Below, piece by piece: positions 56,323-64,000 of a stretch of 64,000 bases of DNA; within the stretch, counting starts at the first letter, position 1, and the number at the start of each line of letters is the position of its first letter. The DNA comes from Herbiconiux moechotypicola (GTDB taxonomy: Bacteria; Actinomycetota; Actinomycetes; Actinomycetales; Microbacteriaceae): positions 239,931 to 303,930 of the forward strand of contig NZ_JANLCN010000006.1 in NCBI RefSeq assembly GCF_024979255.1, read 5' to 3'. A program made the translations under genes and the position numbers. The notes below the pieces were generated by a model. It searched no databases. It saw only the letters and a list, made by a program, of their open reading frames with translations, and was not told where the DNA came from.

Positions 56323-57609
56323 ATGAGACACACCAGGTTCCTGGCCGGCACGGCAGCCGTCGTGCTCGGCGCCCTCGCCCTCAGCGGATGTTCGGCCGGA
56401 GGCGGCGACAGCGCATCCGGTGACGGCGTCACCCTCACCTTCTGGCACAACTCCACCACCGGTGCCGGCAAACAGTACTGGGTCGACACGGCCGCGGCCT
56501 TCGAGGCCGCCAACCCCGGGGTGACGGTCGAGATCCAGGCCGTGCAGAACGAGGAGATGGACGGCAAGCTGCAGACCGCCCTCAACTCGGGCGACGCACC
56601 CGACGTGTTCATGGCCCGCGGCGGCGGCAAGCTCGCCGACGTGGTGAAGGCCGGTCAGGTGATGGACCTCACCGACGGCATCTCCGACGAGGCCAAGGCC
56701 GCGGTCGGCAATTCGCTCTCGGCCTTCGAGGTCGACGGCAAGAACTACGGGATGCCCGTATCGGTGCTGCCCTCCGGCATCTTCTACTCCTCCGACCTGT
56801 TCACCGAGGCGGGCGTCACCGAGACCCCCGGCACCATCGACGAGCTCGAAGGCGTCGACGAGCAGCTGAAGTCGGCCGGCATCGACCCGATCGCGGTGGG
56901 TGCGAAAGACGCCTGGCCCGCCGCCCACTGGTACTACAACTTCGCCCTGCGGGCCTGCTCGAAAGACGCGCTCGACGCCGCGGCCGAGAGCCGCACCTTC
57001 GACGACGAGTGCTGGCTCACCGCGGGCGAGAACCTGCAGTCGTTCCTCGACACCGAGCCCTTCAACGACGGGTTCCTCACCACGGCCGCGCAGCAGGGCG
57101 CCGGTTCGTCGGCGGGTCTGCTCGCCAACCACCAGGCCGGCATGGAGCTGATGGGCGCGTGGGATCCCGGCGTGATCGCCTCGCTCACCCCCGACGAGCA
57201 GCCGCTCGCCGACCTCAAGTGGTTCGCGTTCCCCGAGGTTCCGGGCGGCGACGGCGAGCCGGGCGCGATGATGGGCGGCGTCGACGGGTTCTCGTGCTGG
57301 GTGAACGCACCGAAGGAGTGCGTCGACTTCCTCAACTTCATCGTGGAGAAGGACAACCAGGAGGGTTACGCCGAGGCGTTCCAGACCCTGCCGGCCTCGC
57401 AGGAGGCGCAGGGCGTGGTCACCGACCCGGCGCTGCAGGACGTGCTGGCCGCCTACAGTGAGGCACCCTACGTCGTGCTGTGGCTCGACACCCTCTACGG
57501 CCAGAACGTGGGTAACGCGCTCAACGTGGCCGTCGTCGACATGTTCGCGGGCAAGGGAGACGCCCAGGGGATCGTCGACGCGGTGAACGCCGCGGCGGCC
57601 AAGTCGTAG
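56323..57609 (+). CDS. Sugar ABC importer, substrate-binding lipoprotein (CUT1)
   Basis: The protein is about 428 residues from ATG 56323, which gives a compact signal MRHTRFLAGTAAVVLGALAL with lipobox LSGC (Cys23); ATG 56299 is the other option. The family 1 solute-binding fold is evident in VTLTFWHNSTTGAGKQYW, PDVFMARGGGKLADVV and GMPVSVLPSGIFY. It captures oligosaccharides outside the membrane and delivers them to the two permeases. Four cysteines in the mature part (in RACSKDAL, DECWL, SCWVNA and KECVD) could form disulfides. Confidence 0.92.
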   Translation: MRHTRFLAGTAAVVLGALALSGCSAGGGDSASGDGVTLTFWHNSTTGAGKQYWVDTAAAFEAANPGVTVEIQAVQNEEMDGKLQTALNSGDAPDVFMARGGGKLADVVKAGQVMDLTDGISDEAKAAVGNSLSAFEVDGKNYGMPVSVLPSGIFYSSDLFTEAGVTETPGTIDELEGVDEQLKSAGIDPIAVGAKDAWPAAHWYYNFALRACSKDALDAAAESRTFDDECWLTAGENLQSFLDTEPFNDGFLTTAAQQGAGSSAGLLANHQAGMELMGAWDPGVIASLTPDEQPLADLKWFAFPEVPGGDGEPGAMMGGVDGFSCWVNAPKECVDFLNFIVEKDNQEGYAEAFQTLPASQEAQGVVTDPALQDVLAAYSEAPYVVLWLDTLYGQNVGNALNVAVVDMFAGKGDAQGIVDAVNAAAAKS

Positions 57610-57618
57610 GGCACATCC

Positions 57619-58686
57619 ATGACGACGCTCCACGACGATCGGCTCCCGGCTCGGGCTTCCGCGGGATCCGCGACGGCGGCGCCGGCTACGACGGCGGGGG
57701 ACGGTGCACTCCAGGCACCGCCCCCCGCCGGGGTCTCCGGCTCAGGAACCGGCACGGCACCCAGTCGGCCCCGAAAGCACCAGGGCCGCTGGCCGCAGCG
57801 GGCCGAACTGCTGCTGCTCATCGGCCCGGCTCTGGTGGTGTTCGTCGCCTTCGTCATCTTCCCGGTGGCGATGGCGGCCTACTACGGCTTCTTCAGCTGG
57901 TCGGGCTACGGCCCCGCCACCGACTTCGTGGGGCTGCGCAACTACATCACCATCCTCACCGACCCCGCGTTCCACGAGGCGCTCGGCCACAACGCCTTCA
58001 TCGTGGTGATGTCGCTCGTGCTGCAGGGCCCGCTCGCACTCGGGCTCGCCCTGCTGCTCAACCGCAAGCTGAGGTTCCAGTCGCTCATCCGGGTGCTCAT
58101 CTTCGTGCCCTACGTCATCTCCGAGGTGGTGGTGGGGCTCGGCTGGAGCCTGATGCTCCAGTCGACCGGCGCGCTCAACGGCCTGCTCGACAAGGTGGGA
58201 CTCGGCGCCCTCGCCACCGACTGGCTCTCCGACCCGTCGATCGCGATCTGGACGCTGCTCGTCATCATCACGTGGAAGTACGTCGGGTTCGCGGTCATCC
58301 TCTTCCTCGCCGGCCTGCAGGGCATCCCCGAGGAGCTCAGCGAGGCGGCGGCGATCGACGGAGCGAGCTACTGGCAGATCCAGCGACACATCGTGCTGCC
58401 GCTCATGGGGCCGACCATCCGCATCTGGGCCTTCCTGTCGATCATCGGCTCGCTGCAGCTGTTCGACCTGGTCTGGATCATCTGGGGCCAGTACGTGGCC
58501 TCGACCGCGGGCACGTCGACCATGGCCACCTACATGGTGGCGAACGGCCGCAACGCGGGCAGCTACGGCTACGGGAGCGCGGTGGCGCTGGTGATCTTCC
58601 TCATCTCGCTCGTGATCGCCCTGCTGTATCAACGATTCGTGCTGCGCCGCGACACCGCGGGCGCGATCACGGGAGGGACGCACTGA
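57619..58686 (+). CDS. Sugar ABC importer permease 1
   Basis: A membrane protein of 355 residues (ATG 57619) with an Ala/Pro-rich cytoplasmic lead of about 60 residues and six membrane segments. The binding-protein-dependent transport loop EAAAIDGAS, which docks the ATPase, is in the last third. It resembles the MalF/UgpA class. It overlaps permease 2 by TGATG. No ATPase gene lies in the island. Confidence 0.93.
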   Translation: MTTLHDDRLPARASAGSATAAPATTAGDGALQAPPPAGVSGSGTGTAPSRPRKHQGRWPQRAELLLLIGPALVVFVAFVIFPVAMAAYYGFFSWSGYGPATDFVGLRNYITILTDPAFHEALGHNAFIVVMSLVLQGPLALGLALLLNRKLRFQSLIRVLIFVPYVISEVVVGLGWSLMLQSTGALNGLLDKVGLGALATDWLSDPSIAIWTLLVIITWKYVGFAVILFLAGLQGIPEELSEAAAIDGASYWQIQRHIVLPLMGPTIRIWAFLSIIGSLQLFDLVWIIWGQYVASTAGTSTMATYMVANGRNAGSYGYGSAVALVIFLISLVIALLYQRFVLRRDTAGAITGGTH

Positions 58687-59576
58687 TGGCGCAGACACTG
58701 ACTCTCGCTCCGCGGCGGCGACCCGCATCCCGACCCCCCACCCGCCCGCGCACCGTGCCACATTCGCGCTCGACGTTCATCGTCTACTTCGTCGCCCTCG
58801 TGCTCGTGGGGCTCATGCTCGCCCCCGTGGCGTACATCATCCTCGGCGGCTTCCGGTCGAACTCCGAGATCACGGTCGACCCGTCGGGTCTGCCCGTGGT
58901 GTGGCAGTGGTCGAACTACGCCGACGTGCTCACCAGCGGGGTGTTCTGGGGGCAGGTGGCCAACTCCGCCGTCGCCGCGGTCGCGACGACCGTGTTCGTG
59001 GTGGCGCTGGGGCTCATGGCCGCGTTCGCGCTCTCGCGGTATTCGTTCCGCGGTCGTGGGGCGGTGTACGCGCTGTTCACGGCAGGGCTGATGTTCCCCA
59101 TGACCGTCGCGATCACCCCGCTGTACATCCTCGTGCGCAACCTCGGTCTCATGAACTCGCTCGCGGGTGTGATCGTGCCGCAGATCGCGTTCGCGCTGCC
59201 GATGACGATCATCATCCTGGTGCCGTTCCTCGCCGCGATCCCGAACGAGATCCAGGAGGCGGCGGCGATCGACGGATGCAGCCGGCTCGGCTTCTTCTGG
59301 CGGATGGTGATCAGGCTCGCCGTGCCCGGGGTCATCACCGTGAGCATCCTGGCCTTCATCGGCAGCTGGAACTCCTACATGCTGCCCCTGTTCATCCTCA
59401 ACGACGAGGCGGCGTACACCCTGCCGCTCGGCACCCAGGCGTTCGCCTCGCAGTACGCGGTCGACACCGCGAAGGTGCTGGCGTTCACCTCGCTCTCCAT
59501 GATCCCCGCCCTCCTGTTCTTCAGCCTGTTCGAACGCCGCATCGTCGGCGGACTGACCGGCGCCGTCAAGGGATAA
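58686..59576 (+). CDS. Sugar ABC importer permease 2
   Basis: A 296-residue MalG/UgpE-class membrane protein starting at ATG 58686 within the permease 1 stop. Six membrane segments are visible, with the EAAAIDGCS ATPase-docking loop. It pairs with permease 1 to form the channel. The GH3 gene begins three bases after its stop, so import and hydrolysis are one transcript. Confidence 0.93.
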   Translation: MAQTLTLAPRRRPASRPPTRPRTVPHSRSTFIVYFVALVLVGLMLAPVAYIILGGFRSNSEITVDPSGLPVVWQWSNYADVLTSGVFWGQVANSAVAAVATTVFVVALGLMAAFALSRYSFRGRGAVYALFTAGLMFPMTVAITPLYILVRNLGLMNSLAGVIVPQIAFALPMTIIILVPFLAAIPNEIQEAAAIDGCSRLGFFWRMVIRLAVPGVITVSILAFIGSWNSYMLPLFILNDEAAYTLPLGTQAFASQYAVDTAKVLAFTSLSMIPALLFFSLFERRIVGGLTGAVKG

Positions 59577-59579
59577 CGC

Positions 59580-61979
59580 GTGACACTCGAACACGACCTC
59601 GCCCCCTCGGGCCTGCCCCCCGCATCCGATCGGGTACTCGACCTGCTCTCGCGCATGACCCTCGACGAGAAGCTCGCGCAACTCGTGGGCTACTGGGTCG
59701 ACCAGGGCGGCGAGGTGGTGGCGCCGATGGCGGGCGAGATGGCCTCGTCGACGCGCTACGACGAGGCGACCGCGCACGGCATCGGGCACCTGACCCGGGT
59801 GTACGGCACCCGGCCGGTCGACCCGGCCGACCGTGCCGCGTGGCTGTGGCGGGAGCAGCGAAGGCTCCGCCGGGAGACCCGTCTCGGGATTCCGGCGCTG
59901 GTGCACGAGGAGGTGCTCACGGGGCTCGCCGCGTGGAAGGCCGCCACGTTCCCGACGCCGCTGGCCTGGGGGGCGGCGTTCGATCCGGCCCTGGTCGAGC
60001 GGATGGGCGCGGCGATCGGGCGGTCGATGCGCGAGTTGGGGGTGCACCAGGGGCTCGCACCCGTGCTCGACGTCATCCGCGACCCGCGGTGGGGGCGGGT
60101 CGACGAGTGCATCGGGGAGGACCCGTATCTCGTGGGGACCGTGGGTACGGCATACGTGCGGGGTCTGCAGTCGGCCGGCGTGCACGCGACGCTCAAGCAC
60201 TTCGTGGGCTACTCGGCCTCGCAGGGAGGTCGGAATCACGCGCCCGTGCACGCCGGGCGGCGCGAGCTCGAAGACGTGCTGCTGCCGCCGTTCGAGATGG
60301 CCGTGAGACTCGGTGGGGTGCGGTCGGTGATGAACTCGTACGCCGAGATCGACGGGATGCCCGTGGGTGCGACGGCGGAGTACCTCACCGGCGTGCTCAG
60401 GGATCGCTGGGGGTTCGACGGCGTGGTGGTGTCGGACTACTTCGCGGTCGCCTTCCTGCAGACGATGCACGGGGTGGCGGCGGATCGGGGGGAGGCCGCG
60501 GGGCTCGCTCTCGCCGCAGGGATCGACGTGGAGCTCCCGAGCGGGGACGCGTACCTCGGGCCGCTCGCTTCGCGGGTGCGGAGCGGGGGTGTTCCGGAGG
60601 CGTTGGTGGACCTCGCGGTCGTGCGGGCCCTCACGCAGAAGGAGGAACTGGGGCTGCTCGACGACGACTACGACGAGGTGCTGGGGGAGGCGCCCGCCGT
60701 GGTCGACGTCGACGACGCCGAGCACCGGGCGCTGGCGAGGCAGCTCGCGGAGGAGTCGCTGGTGCTGGTGTCTAACGACGGGGTGCTGCCGCTCCCCGCC
60801 GGGGTGCGGGTGGCGCTGATCGGACCCAACGCCGACAGCGCGGAGGCGTTGATGGGGTGCTACTCATTCGCGAACCATGTGCTGGCGCATCATCCTGGCA
60901 CGCCGTACGGGTTCGAGATACCGACCGTGCGGGAGGCCTTCGTGCGGAGGTTCGGGGCGGGGGCAGTGGAATATGCAGAGGGGTGCGGGTTCGAGGGGGC
61001 TGCTGAGGGCGTCGAGGCTTTCGGCGTCGAGGCCTCTGGTGCGGGAGCTGCAGCTGCGGTGGAGGCGGCCGTGGCGGCGGCGCTCGCCGCGGACGTGGCG
61101 GTCGTCGTGGTGGGAGACCGTGCCGGGCTGTTCGGCCGGGGCACCGTCGGCGAGGGGAACGACGTGGAGTCGCTCGAGCTGCCCGGGCGGCAGCGTGCGC
61201 TCGTGGAGGCGGTCGCCGCGACGGGGACGCCCGTGGTGCTCGTGGTGCTGTCGGGTCGTCCGTATGCGATCGGGTGGGCCGTGGACGGGGTCGGTGGTCG
61301 GCACGCGGGAGAACCCACGGGAGCCGTGTCGGCGGTCGTGCAGGCTTTCTTCCCGGGCGAGGAGGGTGCGACGGCGCTCGCCGCGGTGCTGGCGGGCGAC
61401 GTGGAGCCGTCCGGCCGGTTGCCGGTGTCGTTGCCGAGGGCGGCGGGAGCGCAGCCGTACAGCTATCTGCATCCGATTCTCGGGGGGCCGACCGAGATCA
61501 CCAGTGCGGACAGCACACCCGTGCGGCCCTTCGGATTCGGGCTCGGGTACACGAGCTTCGAGCGGTCGGGGCTTCGGGTCGCCTCGCCCACCGTGGTCGC
61601 GGGCGAGCCTGTCGCGGCGACCGTGCGGGTGCGCAACTCGGGAGCTCGGCGGGGTGTCGACCTCGTGCAGCTGTATGGCCGCGACGTGCTCGGGAGCGTG
61701 ACGCGACCCGTGGCGCAGCTTCTCGGGTATCTGCGTGTGGCGCTCGAACCCGGCGAGGAGGTCGAGGTGCGGTTCGAGGTGCCTGCGGTGCGGCTGGCGT
61801 TCACGGATGCGCGATACGAGCGCGTGGTGGAGCCGGGAGTCCTCGAGCTGTGGGTCGGTGGGTCGTCGGCCGAGCGCGAGACGGAGACGTCGGTGCTGAT
61901 CGAGGGCGAGGTGTGGCACGTCGGGGACGCACTGCCGGCCGTGACGCTCGCGGAGGTCGTGTCGAGGAGTCGAGGTTGA
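59580..61979 (+). CDS. GH3 glycoside hydrolase (beta-glucosidase/beta-xylosidase)
   Basis: This 799-residue enzyme starts at GTG 59580. Domain order: (beta/alpha)8 barrel (1-300: PVLDVIRDPRWGRVDE, LKHFVGYSASQGG), then an alpha/beta sandwich (about 380-590) and a fibronectin III-like end (about 670-770). The nucleophile is Asp286 in VVSDYFAV. No signal peptide: it is cytoplasmic and removes terminal sugars from imported oligosaccharides. In the sandwich, an Ala/Glu-rich stretch near 480-510 is low complexity. Glucose versus xylose specificity cannot be fixed by sequence alone; the neighbouring GH43 favours xylo-oligosaccharides. Confidence 0.92.
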   Translation: MTLEHDLAPSGLPPASDRVLDLLSRMTLDEKLAQLVGYWVDQGGEVVAPMAGEMASSTRYDEATAHGIGHLTRVYGTRPVDPADRAAWLWREQRRLRRETRLGIPALVHEEVLTGLAAWKAATFPTPLAWGAAFDPALVERMGAAIGRSMRELGVHQGLAPVLDVIRDPRWGRVDECIGEDPYLVGTVGTAYVRGLQSAGVHATLKHFVGYSASQGGRNHAPVHAGRRELEDVLLPPFEMAVRLGGVRSVMNSYAEIDGMPVGATAEYLTGVLRDRWGFDGVVVSDYFAVAFLQTMHGVAADRGEAAGLALAAGIDVELPSGDAYLGPLASRVRSGGVPEALVDLAVVRALTQKEELGLLDDDYDEVLGEAPAVVDVDDAEHRALARQLAEESLVLVSNDGVLPLPAGVRVALIGPNADSAEALMGCYSFANHVLAHHPGTPYGFEIPTVREAFVRRFGAGAVEYAEGCGFEGAAEGVEAFGVEASGAGAAAAVEAAVAAALAADVAVVVVGDRAGLFGRGTVGEGNDVESLELPGRQRALVEAVAATGTPVVLVVLSGRPYAIGWAVDGVGGRHAGEPTGAVSAVVQAFFPGEEGATALAAVLAGDVEPSGRLPVSLPRAAGAQPYSYLHPILGGPTEITSADSTPVRPFGFGLGYTSFERSGLRVASPTVVAGEPVAATVRVRNSGARRGVDLVQLYGRDVLGSVTRPVAQLLGYLRVALEPGEEVEVRFEVPAVRLAFTDARYERVVEPGVLELWVGGSSAERETETSVLIEGEVWHVGDALPAVTLAEVVSRSRG

Positions 61980-62040
61980 CCCGGTAGGCGGGCACCCCGC
62001 ATCGTCGCCAGTAGCACGCAGAGACACTCGCGGCGGCACC

Positions 62041-62205
62041 GAGAAGTGGGCGCCGAGAAGTGGGCGCCGAGATGTGGGCGCCGAGAAGTGGACGCCGACA
62101 AGTGGACGCCGAGAAGTGGACGCCGATACCGGGCGCACAGCGGTGGGCGCCGAGACGTGGGCACCGAGTGGTGTGCGCTGGGAAGTGAGCACCGAAAGGT
62201 GCCGG
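62041..62205. repeat. 14-bp minisatellite
   Basis: Six near-perfect copies of the 14-bp unit gagaagtgggcgcc run from 62041 to 62124, with one or two changes in later ones. About five degenerate units follow to 62205. The array fills the gap between the GH3 stop and the HNH gene. As 14 is not a multiple of three, it is not coding. Confidence 0.88.
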
Positions 62206-62208
62206 CTT

Positions 62209-63756
62209 TCAGAACGGTGGCGGTTCATCGCGTGTCGTGCGGGTGCTTCGGCTCGGTGTGTTGGCGGTGTCGTGGGTAGGCGCGGTGTGATGGCGCAGCA
62301 CTGCAGGGGTTTCCGGTGGTGCGGCCGAATCGGGCGGTGGAGGTGCTGCTGAGCCGTCGGATGGAGGGGCGCCAGAAGGCGCCGGGTGACGCGCGAGACC
62401 CATCGGATGGGTGGTGTAGTGGCGGCCGCGCGGGCTGGTCCAGGTGAGTTTACGGGAGGCGCTCGGGTCGGCGGCGACCCGCCAGCCGCCTTCGTGTTTG
62501 AGGTGGTGATGCCGGGAGCAGAGGTGCGCGAGATTGCCGGCTACGGTGGTTCCGCCCTCTGACCAGGCATGGGTGTGGTCGAGTTCGCACCGGCCGGCGC
62601 GACGGCTGCAGCCGGGGAAGCGGCAGGTCTCGTCTGCGGCCATGAGCACGGTGCGCAGAGCCGTCGACGCGCTGTATCGCTCGCGGCCGGCGGGGCCGCC
62701 CGACACAGGAGCCGCAGGATGCCGGTGGCGCGTGACCACGAGCGGCTCGCCCGTGCCCGGACCGGTGAGCACGCGGAGGAACGTCGGCGCCGCTGCGGCG
62801 ATGGAGCGCGCGGTGTCGGCATCGATCGGGCCGTAGCCGTGGAGTTCGCCCGGGGCAGCATCCGCTCCCGCCACGGTCGTCGCGGGTACGGTGACGAGCA
62901 CGGTGGGCGCGAACGTGGGGCGTTCTCCTCGGCCGAGGACGATGTCGGCCAGCGCATCGCTCCGGCGCTGGGCATGGGTGCGCGGGTCGTCGTCGGCACG
63001 ATGGGAGCGGGCGATTCGATCGACGAGGTCGTCGATGGCGAGCGCATCGACCGCGGGCAGGAGATGGCGAAGCGTGGCCATGCCGTCGAGCTCGGGGAGC
63101 AGGACCACGTTCCGCTCCTCGCGGGCGGCGGCCGAGCGCGTGACGATCGACTCCGGATGTGCGACCTCTCTGAGGCGGCGGGCCCGGTCGTCGAAGCGAT
63201 GGGAGGGCAGCGCCATCGCGAGAGGCAGCGCCTGGGCTTCGAAGTCGCTCCTCGCCGACTCGGGCAGCGTGACGGCATGAGCGACGAGAGCGCGCGCGTG
63301 GGCCCAGGAGATGCTGCCCGCTCGGAGAGCCGCAAGCGTGGACGGGAGTTCGCGGACGAGATGCTCGCTGTCATCGACGAGTCGAGCGGTCGCTCGCTCC
63401 GATCTGCGGGTGGCGCACGCGATCTCGGTGACGAGACGGCGGCGCGCCCACTCGAGCGACGACCCGGATCGACGTGGTGCGTCGACTCGCGCCTCGAGTT
63501 CGGCCCATCGGACGGCTTCGGCGACGTGCTGGGCACGGGCGGCCTCGAGCGCCGCGATCTCGGCATCGCACGCCGCGATCATCGCGACCTCACGATCGAA
63601 CCGCGCCCCGATCGACTCCGTAGTGGGCTGATCGGGCCGATCGACATTCCTCATGCCGCGGTCGGCGAGCCCGTGGCGAGAGAGATCGGCGCCACCACCG
63701 CGCGGCGCGGCTGTGAGTGCCGGCTCTGCGCGGAAGGCGACGGTCGAGTTCTTCAT
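62209..63756 (-). CDS. DUF222/HNH endonuclease-like protein (13E12 family)
   Basis: The protein is 515 residues from ATG 63756; ATG 63654 (MRNVDRPDQPTTES) is an alternative. The N-terminal helical DUF222 domain spans about 50-330. A C-terminal HNH motif reads CRFPGCSRRAGRCELDH, then NLAHLCSRHHHLKH, with zinc-type Cys and the His pair. The Pro/Thr-rich tail (about 450-515) is disordered. These proteins are numerous in actinobacterial genomes, resemble the mycobacterial 13E12 REP family, and are thought to be DNA-cleaving and possibly mobile. Activity is unproven. Tandem repeats lie at both flanks. Confidence 0.88.
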   Translation of the reverse strand: MKNSTVAFRAEPALTAAPRGGGADLSRHGLADRGMRNVDRPDQPTTESIGARFDREVAMIAACDAEIAALEAARAQHVAEAVRWAELEARVDAPRRSGSSLEWARRRLVTEIACATRRSERATARLVDDSEHLVRELPSTLAALRAGSISWAHARALVAHAVTLPESARSDFEAQALPLAMALPSHRFDDRARRLREVAHPESIVTRSAAAREERNVVLLPELDGMATLRHLLPAVDALAIDDLVDRIARSHRADDDPRTHAQRRSDALADIVLGRGERPTFAPTVLVTVPATTVAGADAAPGELHGYGPIDADTARSIAAAAPTFLRVLTGPGTGEPLVVTRHRHPAAPVSGGPAGRERYSASTALRTVLMAADETCRFPGCSRRAGRCELDHTHAWSEGGTTVAGNLAHLCSRHHHLKHEGGWRVAADPSASRKLTWTSPRGRHYTTHPMGLARHPAPSGAPPSDGSAAPPPPDSAAPPETPAVLRHHTAPTHDTANTPSRSTRTTRDEPPPF

Positions 63757-63879
63757 GAGTACAACTCAACACCATGCCACCGACATCGGGACCGGTTGTG
63801 GTGCGACGGGTGATGGAGCATGCGAGAGGTGCCGGGATGCACGAACCGCGAGCTCCGCAGTGCGGTGGGATGGCGGTAG

Positions 63880-64000
63880 TTGGGGATGTGGGGGCCGGGG
63901 TGCTCGGGTGCGGGGGTGCGGGGTGCTCGGGTGCAGGGTGCTCGGGTGCGGGGGTCGGGGGTGTGCGGGGTGCAGGGTGCTCGGGTGCGGGGGTCGGGGG
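63880..64000. repeat. G-rich degenerate tandem repeat at window end
   Basis: Repeated gggtgctcgggtgc(g/a)ggg units and runs of four to five G continue to the window edge. No gene is visible in the 244 bp after 63757. Such G runs could fold as quadruplexes on the + strand. Confidence 0.75.

Noticed and set aside
62041..62205. CRISPR-like array
   Set aside because: The units are 14 bp and contiguous with no spacers, and there are no cas genes, so it is a minisatellite.
62046..62279. Small protein made of repeated Arg/Trp/Glu units in the minisatellite
   Set aside because: The 14-bp period shifts frame at each unit; open frames on both strands result from the repeat alone and have no ribosome site.

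Overview
The window is high-GC DNA with dense, mostly short-spaced genes. Several features point to an actinobacterium, most likely of the Microbacteriaceae/Micrococcales type: a complete division and cell wall (dcw) cluster ending in ftsZ, a YggS-type protein, sepF, yggT and wag31; a GarA/OdhI-type FHA protein beside an FtsR-type MerR regulator; a PASTA-domain kinase next to an Rv2175c-like protein and a polyprenyl synthase; and a DUF222/HNH (13E12-type) protein. The species assignment is inference. No rRNA, tRNA, CRISPR array, insertion sequence or prophage was seen.

Layout. 1-9.9 kb: accessory and metabolic genes. These are a truncated drug exporter, a secreted repeat protein, a cupin regulator divergent from a flavin monooxygenase, an autoregulated PadR repressor, an MFS transporter coupled to polyphosphate kinase 2, a small membrane protein, and a lipoprotein amine oxidase whose domains appear circularly permuted. 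9.9-14.1 kb: an unknown protein, an aldo/keto reductase, a DUF1295 membrane protein, then garA-ftsR and a second MerR gene. 14.1-23.9 kb: ParA ATPase, pyruvate carboxylase, peptide deformylase, acyl-CoA ligase, ROK glucokinase, PlsC acyltransferase and class II DAHP synthase. 24.0-28.5 kb: two tandem paralogous cell wall-binding (CWB2) proteins. 28.5-32.7 kb: PknL-like kinase, Rv2175c-like DNA-binding protein, prenyl synthase and DUF3040 protein, closed by a strong terminator at 32802-32830.

33.0-53.4 kb: the dcw cluster, all on the + strand: mraZ, rsmH, ftsL, ftsI, murE, murF, mraY, murD, ftsW, murG, murC, ftsQ, ftsZ, yggS-type, sepF, yggT, wag31, lspA and an RluA-type synthase. Together they build lipid II, polymerise septal peptidoglycan, and place the Z ring and the growing pole. 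Most junctions overlap by ATGA, GTGA or a few bases. MurE carries an altered diamino-acid motif, consistent with the non-DAP wall of this group.

53.4-62.0 kb: a sugar island. A GH43 glycosidase and LacI repressor are divergent from a CUT1 ABC importer (binding protein and two permeases, no ATPase) and a GH3 glycosidase, with a palindromic operator in the divergent gap. This fits uptake and cytosolic breakdown of xylo- or arabino-oligosaccharides. 62.0-64.0 kb: a 14-bp minisatellite, a DUF222/HNH protein and a G-rich repeat tract.

The most unusual pattern is a set of short, diverged tandem duplications at gene junctions. At three junctions (MFS/ppk2, rsmH/ftsL, ftsW/murG) the duplication creates a small hybrid ORF. 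It begins like the downstream gene, ends like the upstream gene, and overlaps both neighbours by ATGA or GTGA. All three repeat periods (53, 62 and 80 bp) equal 2 modulo 3, exactly what is needed to keep the relay ORF open.
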